Assembly: GCA_033557465.1 (NCBI GenBank) | Contig: CM066033.1 | Location: 1,354,987,834 to 1,355,051,833, forward strand | DNA from: Ichthyophis bannanicus | Taxonomy: Eukaryota; Chordata; Amphibia; Gymnophiona; Ichthyophiidae | DNA length: 64,000 nt | Reading direction: 5' to 3' | Shown here: piece by piece, positions 53,428 to 62,757 of the stretch | How positions within the stretch are numbered: the stretch's first letter is position 1 | How the letters are laid out: every line of letters starts with the position of its first letter | Notes under the pieces: generated by a model | What the model was told of the DNA's origin: nothing | What the model saw: the letters and a program-made list of their open reading frames with translations, nothing else | The model's database searches: none | Position numbers and translations under genes: made by a program

Positions 53428-53590
53428 TTCTCCGGGAACAAGCAAGAAGTCAGTTCTCATATATGGGTTACATTGGTGCTGGCGGAACCCGTGCGGAGCA
53501 AATCCCCAGCTTTCAAAGAAAGCGTTTGTGAGTTGCCTCCACGTATGCATGGTCCGCTTCCCGCCCAAAGGAGCCATCTTGGTCAACCTT
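53428..53590 (+). repeat. DIRS-3 left inverted terminal repeat
   Basis: Matches the DIRS-2 left repeat: TTCTCCGGGAACAAGCAAG, CCCCAGCTTTCAAAGAAAGC and GCTTCCCGCCCAAAGGAGCC. The right repeat is missing. Confidence 0.88.
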
Positions 53591-53814
53591 CTTTTTTCCG
53601 CGGAGCCCTTCAGACGTTGTCTGTTTTCTGTCCCGGAAAAAGTGTTTTCTTCTTGCCTTTTGGCTGTTGTCTTTTCTTCCGGCTAGCACCCGGTACCCCG
53701 GTATCGGGTCGGCTCTCCTTTTTTTCTTTTTCTTTTTTTGGGCGTTCCTGCCCCTGTTTTTCCCTCACTGGAAGCCCTAAAGGTCTTTGACCTTACTGGG
53801 GCCTTTTTCCCGCC

Positions 53815-55553
53815 ATGGCTACCAGCGGGTTCAAAATGTTCGACAGGTGTGGAAAAATTATGTCCCTCACCGATACGCATGATTGCTGCCTCTGGTGCTT
53901 CGGCCCGGACCACGACCCGGCTGTTTGTGGCCTTTTCAAATGTATGTCTGATTCCCCCATGCCTACGAAAGCCAGGACCTCGTCCGAGGCCTCCATGCCC
54001 CATGAGGAGCGCTCCAAACCCGAGCGGCATCGGGGGACCTTGGAGAGGGGATCCCCCTCAAGGGAACCCAAAAGAAAGAGAAAATCCTTGACGGCTGCAT
54101 CTCTGGATGGTTCAGAATGACCAGGTCCCTCGCGGGGCCGGTCAGGGAGCCCCAAGCGTCAGCCTGAGGCATTGGGGAAGGAGCGTCTGATCAAGCTCTC
54201 TCGGAAGGAGCTGGCCACGGACCGGCCCTGGCCAGTGCATCCTATCCTAGTCGAGGACTCCCCTCCGGGGGAACTGGCATCGGGCCCGATTCCATTGGAA
54301 CCTCCTGAGGTCAGGTCCAGGATGGATTCCTTTGAACGCAGGATCACTGCCTTCCTGAAGCAGCAAATAGCACTAGTATCCGGTACGTCCAATTCCTCTG
54401 CCCTGACCACAGGAGACTCGATGACGAAGTCGACCCCGGAGGCCGTGCCGATCCTCGAAGCCCTATGGGCCAGAGTGGATCCTCGGCCGAGGTCCCACTC
54501 GATCTCCCGTTCTTCTGGATGGAGATTGTCACCGGCAAGCCAACGAGCGCCGGAGCGGCCTGACCCCTCAGGGCCCGAGGAATGCCACCTGTCCTCCTTG
54601 GATGCCTCCATCTGGGAGTCGGAAGGCGAGGTGTCTCCAGACACTCGCCTTCACCAGGATGTTCCATCCGATTCCCCGGTGTCAGAACCTTGGAGGAGAT
54701 CTCCCCCCGAGGACATGGCTTTTCGAGACTTTGTCGAGATATGTCCAAAGCTTTGGCTTTTCCAACAGAGTCTGAAGAGGATCCCTGAGCAGATGAACTC
54801 GAGATCCTCCAATATGAGACCCCTCCTCGGGAACCCCTTATGGTGCCCATTCCTCATATCCTGGAGCGCCGCATGTGGGAAACACCGTCATCAACACCAG
54901 GGATTAGCAAGCGGCTCGACTCGATGTATCAAGTCCGCCAGAGCCCTGGGTTTCAAAAGTCTCAATTGCCACATAATTCAATGGTCGTGGAATCGGCCAT
55001 GCTTCAACTAAAAAGTCAGAAGACGCACTCCTCGGTACCACCCGGCAGGGAGGGCTGCACCTTGGATGCTCTCGGCAGAAGATGTTACCAGGGCGTGATG
55101 CTGAATGGCCGAATCCAGGCCTACCAGCTGTACATGGGCATGTACCTAAGAGACCGAACAACAGAGATTGCCAGGTTCTTGGCTGGTCTCTCCGAGGAGC
55201 CCTTGCAGCGCTTCAAGGGACTATCCAGAGCCATCGGTGAAAACGCCAAATTTATATCTTGAGTGGCCTACGACGGGTTCAAGTTGGTGGCCAGAGTAGC
55301 CGTGGCAGGCATCGGTGCACGCCGCCAAGCCTGGCTACAGTCGTCCGACCTCGAACAATGTGTACAAGACAAGTTGATCGATGTCCCATACCTGGGGGAG
55401 AACCTATTTGGCAAGCCCATGACTGAAAAGGCTGCCGAACTGGAGACCAAGTTCATGACGAGGACAAGGCTCTCTAAAAAGACCTCGGCCCCTTCCCGAA
55501 AGAAGGGCTCGGGGAGAAAGTCCTTCTACCCGTGGAAACCCGCTGCTTACTGA
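53815..55553 (+). pseudogene. DIRS-3 gag-like protein with CCHC knuckle, broken
   Basis: ATG at 53815 (MATSGFKMFDRCGKIMSL). The knuckle CLWCFGPDHDPAVC (C-x2-C-x4-H-x4-C) is intact. The first frame stops at 54118-54120. Homology continues from 54172 (FERRITAFLKQQIALV, PEDMAFRDFV) and then 54840-55553 in another frame, with a single in-frame TGA at 55260-55262. Late blocks: YQVRQSPGFQKSQLPHNSM, PPGREGCTLDALGRRCYQG, YLRDRTTEIARFLAGLSEE and ENLFGKPMTEKAAELETK, ending in the basic tail. It is the best-preserved gag C-terminal half of the three young copies. Confidence 0.83.
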
Positions 55554-55758
55554 GGTTATCCCCCTTATCTGGCCTCCCCAGTGCCCCAGCAGAGGCAGCA
55601 GGCCAAAGGGCCAGGGGTATGGTCCGCGTAAGCAGAAGGCCTCTAAGCCCTAGGCTTCGACCCCAGCCCAACCCGGGGGAAGCTTATGACTCTTACAGCA
55701 TGGCCTCTCTCTCCCGCGAGGCCAGGCAGCCTACAGGAGGTCGGCTCTCCCTGTACGC

Positions 55759-57061
55759 TGTGATAAGGAAGCTTATCAGGGCCCAGGAAACAAGGATAAA
55801 GAGGGGGAATTTACCCTTATCAAAGGACCTGTATTGCCAGGTCAGAGATACAAAACCTCAGTTGTACCTAGAAACCAGATTGTACCAGGCTGCAATAGGT
55901 TGCAGAATGTCCCTAGTGGTGAGAAGGACGGGGAAAGCAAGTTCAGAGTAAGGAACCCTTACGTCACTGACTTTCCCAATCACTCAGCTGCCAAGAGGCA
56001 GACTGATTTGCAACACCTGAGAGGAGAAAGGGCAGGGTTAGAGCCTGGGAGGTTTAAAGATAGGACAGAATATTCAGGAGGAGAAGGAGTAGGAGTGCCT
56101 ACTGGAGGATAAATGGAGCTGAGGCCCTGAGAACCAAGAGCCCATGCTGGAGGACAAGACAGGGAAGCTCAGATACATGCTGGCCAGAATATGAGGGAGG
56201 AACCACAGAACAGAGCCTTGACCCAGGTATGAGTTTTGGAAGCCTGTCTGATTGGGAGCATTACCGATTTGCTGGAGACAGCGCTTGTCCTGATGGGAGG
56301 CAGTCAGCTAAGCCCTCTGAGCCAGAAGTAGAACCCATGCAGCTAGGAGAACAGGAATTAGTTCTGGAAGAGGATGATTCTTACATGGACTGTTCTTTAT
56401 GCCAAACTGCCAAGCACAAAGAAGTCCTAAGAGGGAATACATCATAAGGAAACCTTCCAGAGTCCAGTACCCTAGAGAGCCTGTATGTGAAGTGAAAATG
56501 TTCTTTGAAAAGGAAAATACTTGTGCTGAGAATGTCTGCAGCTGCTTAATTGTTTGCTCATTGACCAGCTGAAGTCAGTGCAGTGCAGAGCTTATGCCGT
56601 ACTCACGGTGGATTTAAGAAGTTTCTTTTGGAAGAGAAAAGAGAGCTGTTTATGTGAAGCTGAAATTTTTGGTTTTGTTTTAAACAGCACTGCTAGGCAC
56701 GTTTGCTAGCAGTGGCTGTGGAAAGGACTTTCTGCTTTGCATTGAAAGACATTACAGGCTGTTTGTGCTTAAGTTCAGTTATATCCTGTTGTACTAAATA
56801 TAATCCTGGAGAAGAAATCCAATAGGTGACAATTTGTGAACCTTATTTGCGTTTACCTCATAAATAAATTCTGTCAATGCCTTAACTTTCGACCCAGCTA
56901 CAAAAGAGTGTTTTTCTGCCTAAAAGTCAAGTGTAACCTGACTGGACTACCTTTTCCATGGTGCATTCAAGGTCAGTCAGTCAGGCACGTTGCTGAAGTG
57001 GTGGAATCTGCTATAACAAGCACGCCCCTCCACACTGCTGTAAGGGGCTATGGGCGTGACA
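55759..57061 (+). mobile_element. Solo LTR of an LTR retrotransposon in DIRS-3
   Basis: 1303 bases that start TGTGATAAGG and end GGGCGTGACA, the TG...CA rule, flanked by a 4-base duplication ACGC (55755-55758 and 57062-57065). Removing it restores the DIRS RT entry, CTGTACGCCCACAGGTGG, matching DIRS-2 at 7031. AATAAA at 56863-56868 could be the polyadenylation signal of the R region. No internal gene or second LTR is present, so recombination between LTRs is likely. A 4-base duplication fits Gypsy-type or retrovirus-like elements; the family cannot be named. Confidence 0.78.
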
Positions 57062-57370
57062 ACGCCCACAGGTGGGGAGCCATCACCACCGACGCCTGGG
57101 TATTACAGATGGTCAAGGAGGGTTACCTCCTTCGCCTAGCCGAAGTGCCTCCGCACTGTTTTCCCAGAGAGCCCTCCCGGCCTCCCCTTCACCAGGACCG
57201 TCTCTTGAAAGAGTTGGCGGGTCTTCTCGAGGACAGAGCGATGGAACTAGTGCCACATCATCTCAGGGGCAAGGGGTTCTACTCCACATATTTCCTCGTG
57301 CCTAAAAGGTCAGGCCTGAGGCCCATCCTCGACCTCCGCAACCTCAACAGATTCCTGTTGCGGGACTGGA
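57062..57370 (+). pseudogene. DIRS-3 reverse transcriptase start, truncated
   Basis: AHRWGAITTDAWVLQMVKEG, LKELAGLLEDRAMELVPHHL and GFYSTYFLVPKRSGLRPILD follow the DIRS-2 RT start closely. It ends after LRNLNRFLLRD at about 57367. All catalytic blocks are missing. Confidence 0.85.
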
Positions 57371-57502
57371 AAGGGGGGCTGTTACTTCTGGAGAGAAATC
57401 TGAAATTGTGAGTATATACTTCTGGGAATTTTTCTGAAAGGAATTTTTTTTCTTTTAAAGCTAATTAATCTGTGAACCCACTATTTTTTTTGTTAAATCA
57501 GT

Positions 57503-57790
57503 CAGGGCCTAGTAGCAACAGTTTAAGATTCAATTTAAAAACACAGAAGAGAACTTTCTGGTTACCTTTCATACCCAGTAGACAGCTGTAGTTTAAATTT
57601 CATAGTCACTCAGGGCCTAGCATCAGCAAAGTACTTTTAGTTTCAAATTAAAACACAGAAGAGAGCTTTCTGGTTAAATTTAGAATCCAGCAGAGAGCTT
57701 GTAGTTTAAATTTCATAATAGGTTAGAGCCTAGTAGCAGCAAAGAGCTGTAATTTAAATCAAATCAGAATATAGTTTTCCTCAGCAGCAC
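57503..57790 (+). repeat. Tandem repeats in the CR1-F 5' untranslated region
   Basis: About two and a half units of roughly 107-114 bases, starting at 57503, 57610 and 57724, each with CAGGGCCTAG-like start, AACACAGAAGAGAGCTTTCTGG and TGTAGTTTAAATTTCATA. They probably belong to the promoter region. Confidence 0.75.
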
Positions 57791-58153
57791 AGGACAAGGT
57801 ACTGTGTAGCAGCCCTTTTTTAATAAGTGTTATATCCCTCCCTCCCTCCCCACACCCACCCTCCCCTGGGAAAATCACAGCTTTATAGGTACTTGCACAC
57901 CTTAAAAGACAGGAGGTGCTCTCAGGTGAAGCTCATTACCCAAATCAGTCATACACCAAGGACCTGAGATTAATTAAGCTTCAGGTGAACAAGGTATATT
58001 AAACTTCTTAGGTACAGTTTTAGTGGTATAAATATCCATTGCACCCTTTAGTACATATAGAACTTAAAGATCTAAACACAAACTTAAAACTAAGATGCAG
58101 ACAGCAGTCCAGCAGCGGGATGTGGGCTTTCCAGTCTTTGCATTGAGTGTCAC

Positions 58154-59014
58154 ATGTATGATTTTCTCCCAGCTGGTGAGAGGTCTTACGTGTGCACTAG
58201 GTGCAAGGAGCTCTCTGCTCTCAGGGAACGAGTCCGTTCTCTAGAGGCTAGAGTAGCAGACTTGGAAAACATAAGACAGACAGAGAGGTACATAGACGAG
58301 ACCTACAGGGATATAGTCCTGAAGTCCCACCTCCAGTCTGGCAGCATCCCTGTTGCCATGGAGGAGAGAGGTCACGTGACAGGAGAGCATCACCCTGGTG
58401 TGGCAGGAAGTGATCCTGTAACTAGGACCTGTCCTCCAGGTGATGTAACCCCCTCTCGCACCGAGGAGGTTTCTCCAGGGCCAAGTGCCCATGCGGGAAG
58501 GGTTAGGACAGCAGTTATAGTTGGTGATTCGATCATTAGGCATGTAGATAGCTGGGTGGCTGGTGGACGTGAGGGTCGCCTGGTAACATGCCTGCCTGGT
58601 GCGAAGGTAGCGGACCTCACACGCCACCTAGATAAGGTCTTAGATAGTGCTGGGGAGGAGTCTGCTGTCTTGGTACATGTTGGTACCAATGACATAGGAA
58701 AATGTGGTAGGGAGGTTCTGGAAGCTAAATTTAGGCTTTTAGGTAGGAAGTTGAAATCCAGAACTTCCAGGGTAGCGTTCTCCGAAATGCTTCCCGTTCC
58801 ACGCGCAGGACCCAATAGGCAGGCAGAGCTCCGGAGTCTCAATGCGTGGATGAGACAATGGTGCAGAGATGAGGGGTTCGGATTTGTTAGGAACTGGGGA
58901 ACATTCTGGGGAAAGGAGGGGCTCTTCCGAAGGGATGGGCTTCACCTTAACCGGGATGGAACCAGGCTGCTGGCATTAACCTTTAAAAAGGAGATAGAGC
59001 AGCTTTTAAACTAG
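58154..59014 (+). CDS. CR1-F ORF1 protein with SGNH hydrolase (esterase) domain, open
   Basis: 286 residues. The ATG at 58154 opens MYDFLPAGERSYVCTRCKEL with a Cys pair. A coiled coil follows (about residues 22-50, LRERVRSLEARVADLENI). The SGNH domain runs from about 120: AVIVGDSIIRHVDSW (block I, nucleophile Ser), VLVHVGTNDIGK (block III, Asn) and RDGLHLNRDGTRLL (block V, Asp-x-x-His). The full triad is present. CR1 ORF1 esterases are known and are thought to help membrane or particle association; the role is not settled. No stop or shift is seen. ORF2 starts 36 bases later. Confidence 0.9.
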   Translation: MYDFLPAGERSYVCTRCKELSALRERVRSLEARVADLENIRQTERYIDETYRDIVLKSHLQSGSIPVAMEERGHVTGEHHPGVAGSDPVTRTCPPGDVTPSRTEEVSPGPSAHAGRVRTAVIVGDSIIRHVDSWVAGGREGRLVTCLPGAKVADLTRHLDKVLDSAGEESAVLVHVGTNDIGKCGREVLEAKFRLLGRKLKSRTSRVAFSEMLPVPRAGPNRQAELRSLNAWMRQWCRDEGFGFVRNWGTFWGKEGLFRRDGLHLNRDGTRLLALTFKKEIEQLLN

Positions 59015-59049
59015 ATAATAGGGGAAAGCCGACAGTCGCCCAAGAGCGC

Positions 59050-62012
59050 ATGGTTCGGAAGAATGTATCCTTGAAGGATACTACAAAAAGCAGAGAGGTT
59101 CCAAAAAAGAGTAAAGTAGCCCAAATGCCCTCGAGTATGGAGCAGACAGAACTTAAAGATCCCAAATTACCCATGTCTACCAATAGCCAAATTAATATGA
59201 ATAAAATACAGTCTCTAAAATGCTTGTATGCAAATGCTAGAAGTCTACAAAACAAGATGGGAGAGTTAGAATATATAGCACTAAACGAGAGGTTAGATAT
59301 GATTGGAATATCAGAGACATGGTGGAAGGAGGACAACCAGTGGGACACTGTGATACCTGGGTACAAACTATATCGAAATGATAGAGCTGATCAAATTGGT
59401 GGAGGGGTTGCACTCTATGTTAGAGAGGGCATTGAATCAGAAAGGATTAAAGTTTTGCAAGAAACAAAATTTGCTGTAGAATCTCTATGGATTGAAATTC
59501 CATGTAAAAAGGGGAAGGCGATGGCAGTGGGGGTGTACTATCGTCCGCCTGGCCAGAATGAACAAATGGATGATGAAATGCTCAAAGAAATCAAGGAAGC
59601 TAGCAAATGTTACAGTGCAGTAATAATAATGGGTGATTTCAATTACCCCGGCATCGACTGGGTCAGTGTCACAACAGGACATGCTAGGGAGATAAAGTTC
59701 CTAGATGAAATAAATGACTGCTTCTTGGAGCAGCTGGTTCATGAACCGACCAGAGGGGAAGCAATATTAGACCTAGTCCTTAGTGGAACACCAGATGTAG
59801 TGCAAGAGATAAGGGTGTTGGGGCCACTTGGCAATAGTGATCATAGCATGATCGCCTTTGATTTAATTAGTGGAGGAGGGATAGTAAGGAAATCCACAGT
59901 ACTACCCTTTAACTTTCGAAAGGGAGACTATGATAGAATGAGGAAAACAGTTAAGAAAAAACTAAAAGGAGCAGTTGCAAAGGTTAAAGACGTACATCAA
60001 GCTTGGGTGTTGTTGAAAAATACTATCTTGGAAGCCCAGACCAGCTGTATTCCACGCTTTAAGAAAAGTGGAAGGAAGTCTAAAAAATTGCCAGCATGGT
60101 TTAAAGCTGAGGTCAGAGAGGCTGTTGTTGCCAAAAAAGCATCTTTCAAGAAATGGAAAAAGAGCCAAATGATGAAACCTGGAAACAGCACAAGCACTGG
60201 CAAGTCAAATGCAAGGCATTGATAAGGCAGGCAAAGAGAGAATTTGAGAAGAAGCTTGCTGCGGAAGCAAAAACGCGAAATAAAGACCTTTTCAAGTACA
60301 TTCGTAGCAAAAAACCCGTGAGAGAGTCAGTTGGTCCATTAGATGATAAAGGGGTTAAAGGAGCACTAAGAGGCGACAAGGCGATAGCGGAGAGACTGAA
60401 TGAATTCTTTGCTTCGGTCTTTACTGAGGAAGATGTAGGGATGTTACCCACGACTGAAGTGGTATTTAAAGGTGTGGAAGAATTGAAGGAAATATCGATA
60501 CATCGGGAAGATGTCTTACAACTATTAGATAAACTGAAGAGTAGCAAATCACCTGGGCCGGATGGTATACATCCAAGGGTGTTGAAAGAACTGAAATTTG
60601 AGATTGCAGACCTGCTATCAGTAATCTGTGAACTATCATTAAAATCATCTCTAATACCTGAGGATTGGAGGATCGCCAATGTAACACCAATTTTTAAAAA
60701 GGGTTCGAGGGGTGATCCGGGAAACTACAGACTGGTGAGCCTGACATCAGTACCGGGAAAAATGGTAGAAACCATCTTAAAGAATAAAATTACTCAGCAT
60801 ATAGATAGTCATGACCTAATGGGAGACAGCCAACATGGCTTTAGACAAGGAAGATCTTGTCTTACTAATCTGTTATGTTTTTTTGAAGGAGTGAATAAAC
60901 AGGTGGACAAAGGTGAGTCGGTTGATATTGTGTATCTGGACTTTCAGAAAGCCTTTGACAAGGTCCCTCATGAGAGACTTTTGGCAAAACTAAAGAGTCA
61001 TGGGATAGGAGGCAGTGTACTACTGTGGATCAGGAACTGGTTAAAAGATAGAAAGCAGAGGGTAGGGCTAAATGGCCAATTTTCCCAATGGAGAAAGGTG
61101 AATAGTGGTGTACCCCAGGGATCTGTGCTGGGTCCGCTGCTTTTTGACATATTCATAAATGACCTGGAAAGTGGAATAACGAGTGAGGTTATCAAATTTG
61201 CTGATGACACAAAACTATTTAAAGTTGTTAAAACCCAGGAGGATTGTGGAAAATTGCAAGAGGATCTTGATAAATTGGAAGACTGGGCATCAAAATGGCA
61301 GATGAAATTTAATGTGGAGAAGTGCAAGGTTATGCACCTAGGGAAGAACAACCCAAACTATGGTTACACGATGCAAGGTTCCACATTAGGAACCACCACC
61401 CAAGAAAAAGATTTAGGCGTCCTTGTGGATACCATGTTAAAACCCTCGGCCCAGTGTGCAGCGGCGGCCAAGAGAGCAAATAGAATGCTAGGTATGATAA
61501 GGAAAGGAATGGAAAATAAAACAAAAGATATTATAATGCCTCTATATCGTTCCATGGTGAGACCGCACCTTGAATATTGTGTGCAATTCTGGTCGCCGTA
61601 TCTTAAAAAGGATATAGCGATTTTAGAAAAGGTTCAGAGAAGAGCCACCAAAATGGTAAAGGGGATGGAAGGCTACTCCTATGAAGAAAGGCTAAAAAGG
61701 TTGGGGCTCTTTAACCTGGAAAAGAGACGGCTGAGGGGAGATATGATAGAAGTCTATAAATTAATGAACGGAGTGGAACGGGTAAACGTAGATCGATTGT
61801 TTACCTTATCAGAATATAGAAAGACTAGGGGACATGCAATGAAGCTACAGGGTAAACTATTTAAGACTAATAAAAGAAAATATTTTTTCACTCAACGTGT
61901 AATCAAACTCTGGAATTTGTTACCGGAGGATGTAGTAAAGGCTGTTAGTGTAGCTGGGTTTAAAAAAGGTTTGGACAAGTTCCTGGAGGAAAGGTCCATA
62001 AACCATTATTAA
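59050..62012 (+). pseudogene. CR1-F ORF2: endonuclease and reverse transcriptase, one frameshift
   Basis: First part (59050-60222): APE endonuclease with LKCLYANARSLQNKMGELEY, IGISETWW, GVALYVREG, VGVYYRPPGQ, IIMGDFNYPGIDW and LGNSDHSMIAF, all catalytic residues visible. Second part (60153-62012, 619 residues): SPGPDGIHPRVLKEL, NVTPIFKKGSRGDPGNYRLV, GFRQGRSCLTNLLCFFEG, VYLDFQKAFDKVPHERLL, VPQGSVLGPLLFDIFINDL, FADDTKLFK and the thumb [16 protein letters not shown]. They join by adding or removing one A in the run at 60157-60161. No other stop is present, so this copy is one indel from being a full ORF of about 985 residues. It nicks target DNA and copies the RNA. Confidence 0.92.
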
Positions 62013-62188
62013 GAAGGGACCCAGGATATCAATGCTTGAACCAATACAAGCATTGTGGAACCTGTGTCCCTTGGGGAAACTGCTAGGTACGTATGACCTA
62101 GATTGGCCACTGTTGGAAACAGAATACTGGGCTTGATGGACCTTGGTCTGACCCAGTATGGCATATCTTATGTTCTTATGTTCTAACT
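62013..62188 (+). other. CR1-F 3' untranslated region and terminal repeat
   Basis: Contains ACTGGGCTTGATGGACCTTG, shared with 49525 and, inverted, with 3900. It ends in 8-base TTCTTATG repeats. The conserved tail is the site recognised by CR1 reverse transcriptase. Confidence 0.85.
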
Positions 62189-62757
62189 ACACTTTATCCG
62201 AGACCAGTCAGCTGATAACCCCCTTCAGATTCCCGGGAACATCGGCCGATTTTGCTGTGCCCCCTATACCTTTGGAGATAGCAAGTTTGGAAAATTGTCT
62301 TCTGAAGGCTGTCGAGGAAAGAATGACGATACTGTTAGCCATGCAGCATGTGAGAGCCTTGATAAATGTTGCTATGCTGCCTCAAGGCATCCAGCCCATG
62401 CTAGTCAAGCACAACTTGCCTGTGGCAGAGGGATCAACATCGGAGCATTGAAGGGCCCTGACACCGATATCTGATCAGCCGATGTCACTTTCCAATGTGC
62501 TTTCAGTACCTGGGAAGGAGAGATGACCAGGTAGAGGCTCTGAAGTACTTTGATTTCCTCTGTGAGTCTGATTCAGAAGTCTGGATCACAGATGAGGAGT
62601 CTGATGACCTGTCAGAGGATAGATCGCCAGAGTTCCCATCTGATCCTCCTTTCTCCTTATGAGAGGTATAAATCTCCTCCTGAGGATATGACATTCAGAG
62701 ATTTTGTAAGGGATATGGCCAAGTCCATACCATTTCTTTGGAGACAACATCGAAACC
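62189..62757 (+). pseudogene. Old DIRS gag fragment, probably DIRS-old-A piece 2
   Basis: SPPEDMTFRDFVRDMAKSIP (62673-62733) matches PPQEDIRFSDFVRDMAKALA of DIRS-2. The segment IPLEIASLENCLLKAVEERM near 62270 fits the LERSMSAFMEQQRAL region. Sequence is as diverged as 53000-53420 and lies at the expected next gag position, suggesting one old element split by DIRS-3 and CR1-F. Confidence 0.7.

Larger units (their letters stand above)
53428..57370 (+). mobile_element. DIRS-3: DIRS retrotransposon, 3' half missing
   Basis: Left repeat (53428-53590), leader, gag (53815-55553) and the start of RT (55690-55758 and 57062-57370). It is split by a solo LTR (55759-57061). It ends abruptly within the RT at NRFLLRD, where CR1-F begins; no RT end, RNase H or recombinase is found afterwards. 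Same orientation and family as DIRS-1 and DIRS-2. Confidence 0.87.
57371..62188 (+). mobile_element. CR1-F: full-length, nearly intact CR1 LINE
   Basis: About 4.8 kb: 5' untranslated region with tandem repeats, ORF1 (58154-59014), ORF2 (59050-62012, one shift) and the CR1 tail TTATGTTCTTATGTTCT near 62186. It lies between DIRS-3 and an older DIRS gag piece. No poly-A, as usual for CR1. The 5' border is inferred from where DIRS similarity ends. Confidence 0.9.

Noticed and set aside
55759..57061. Coding content inside the LTR-like insert (72-residue ORF at 56229)
   Set aside because: No retroviral or other motif; length and ends fit a solo LTR.
58154..62012. Esterase gene followed by a polymerase as a host operon or new system
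   Set aside because: It is the standard CR1 ORF1/ORF2 layout with a CR1 tail; other CR1 copies are in the same window.
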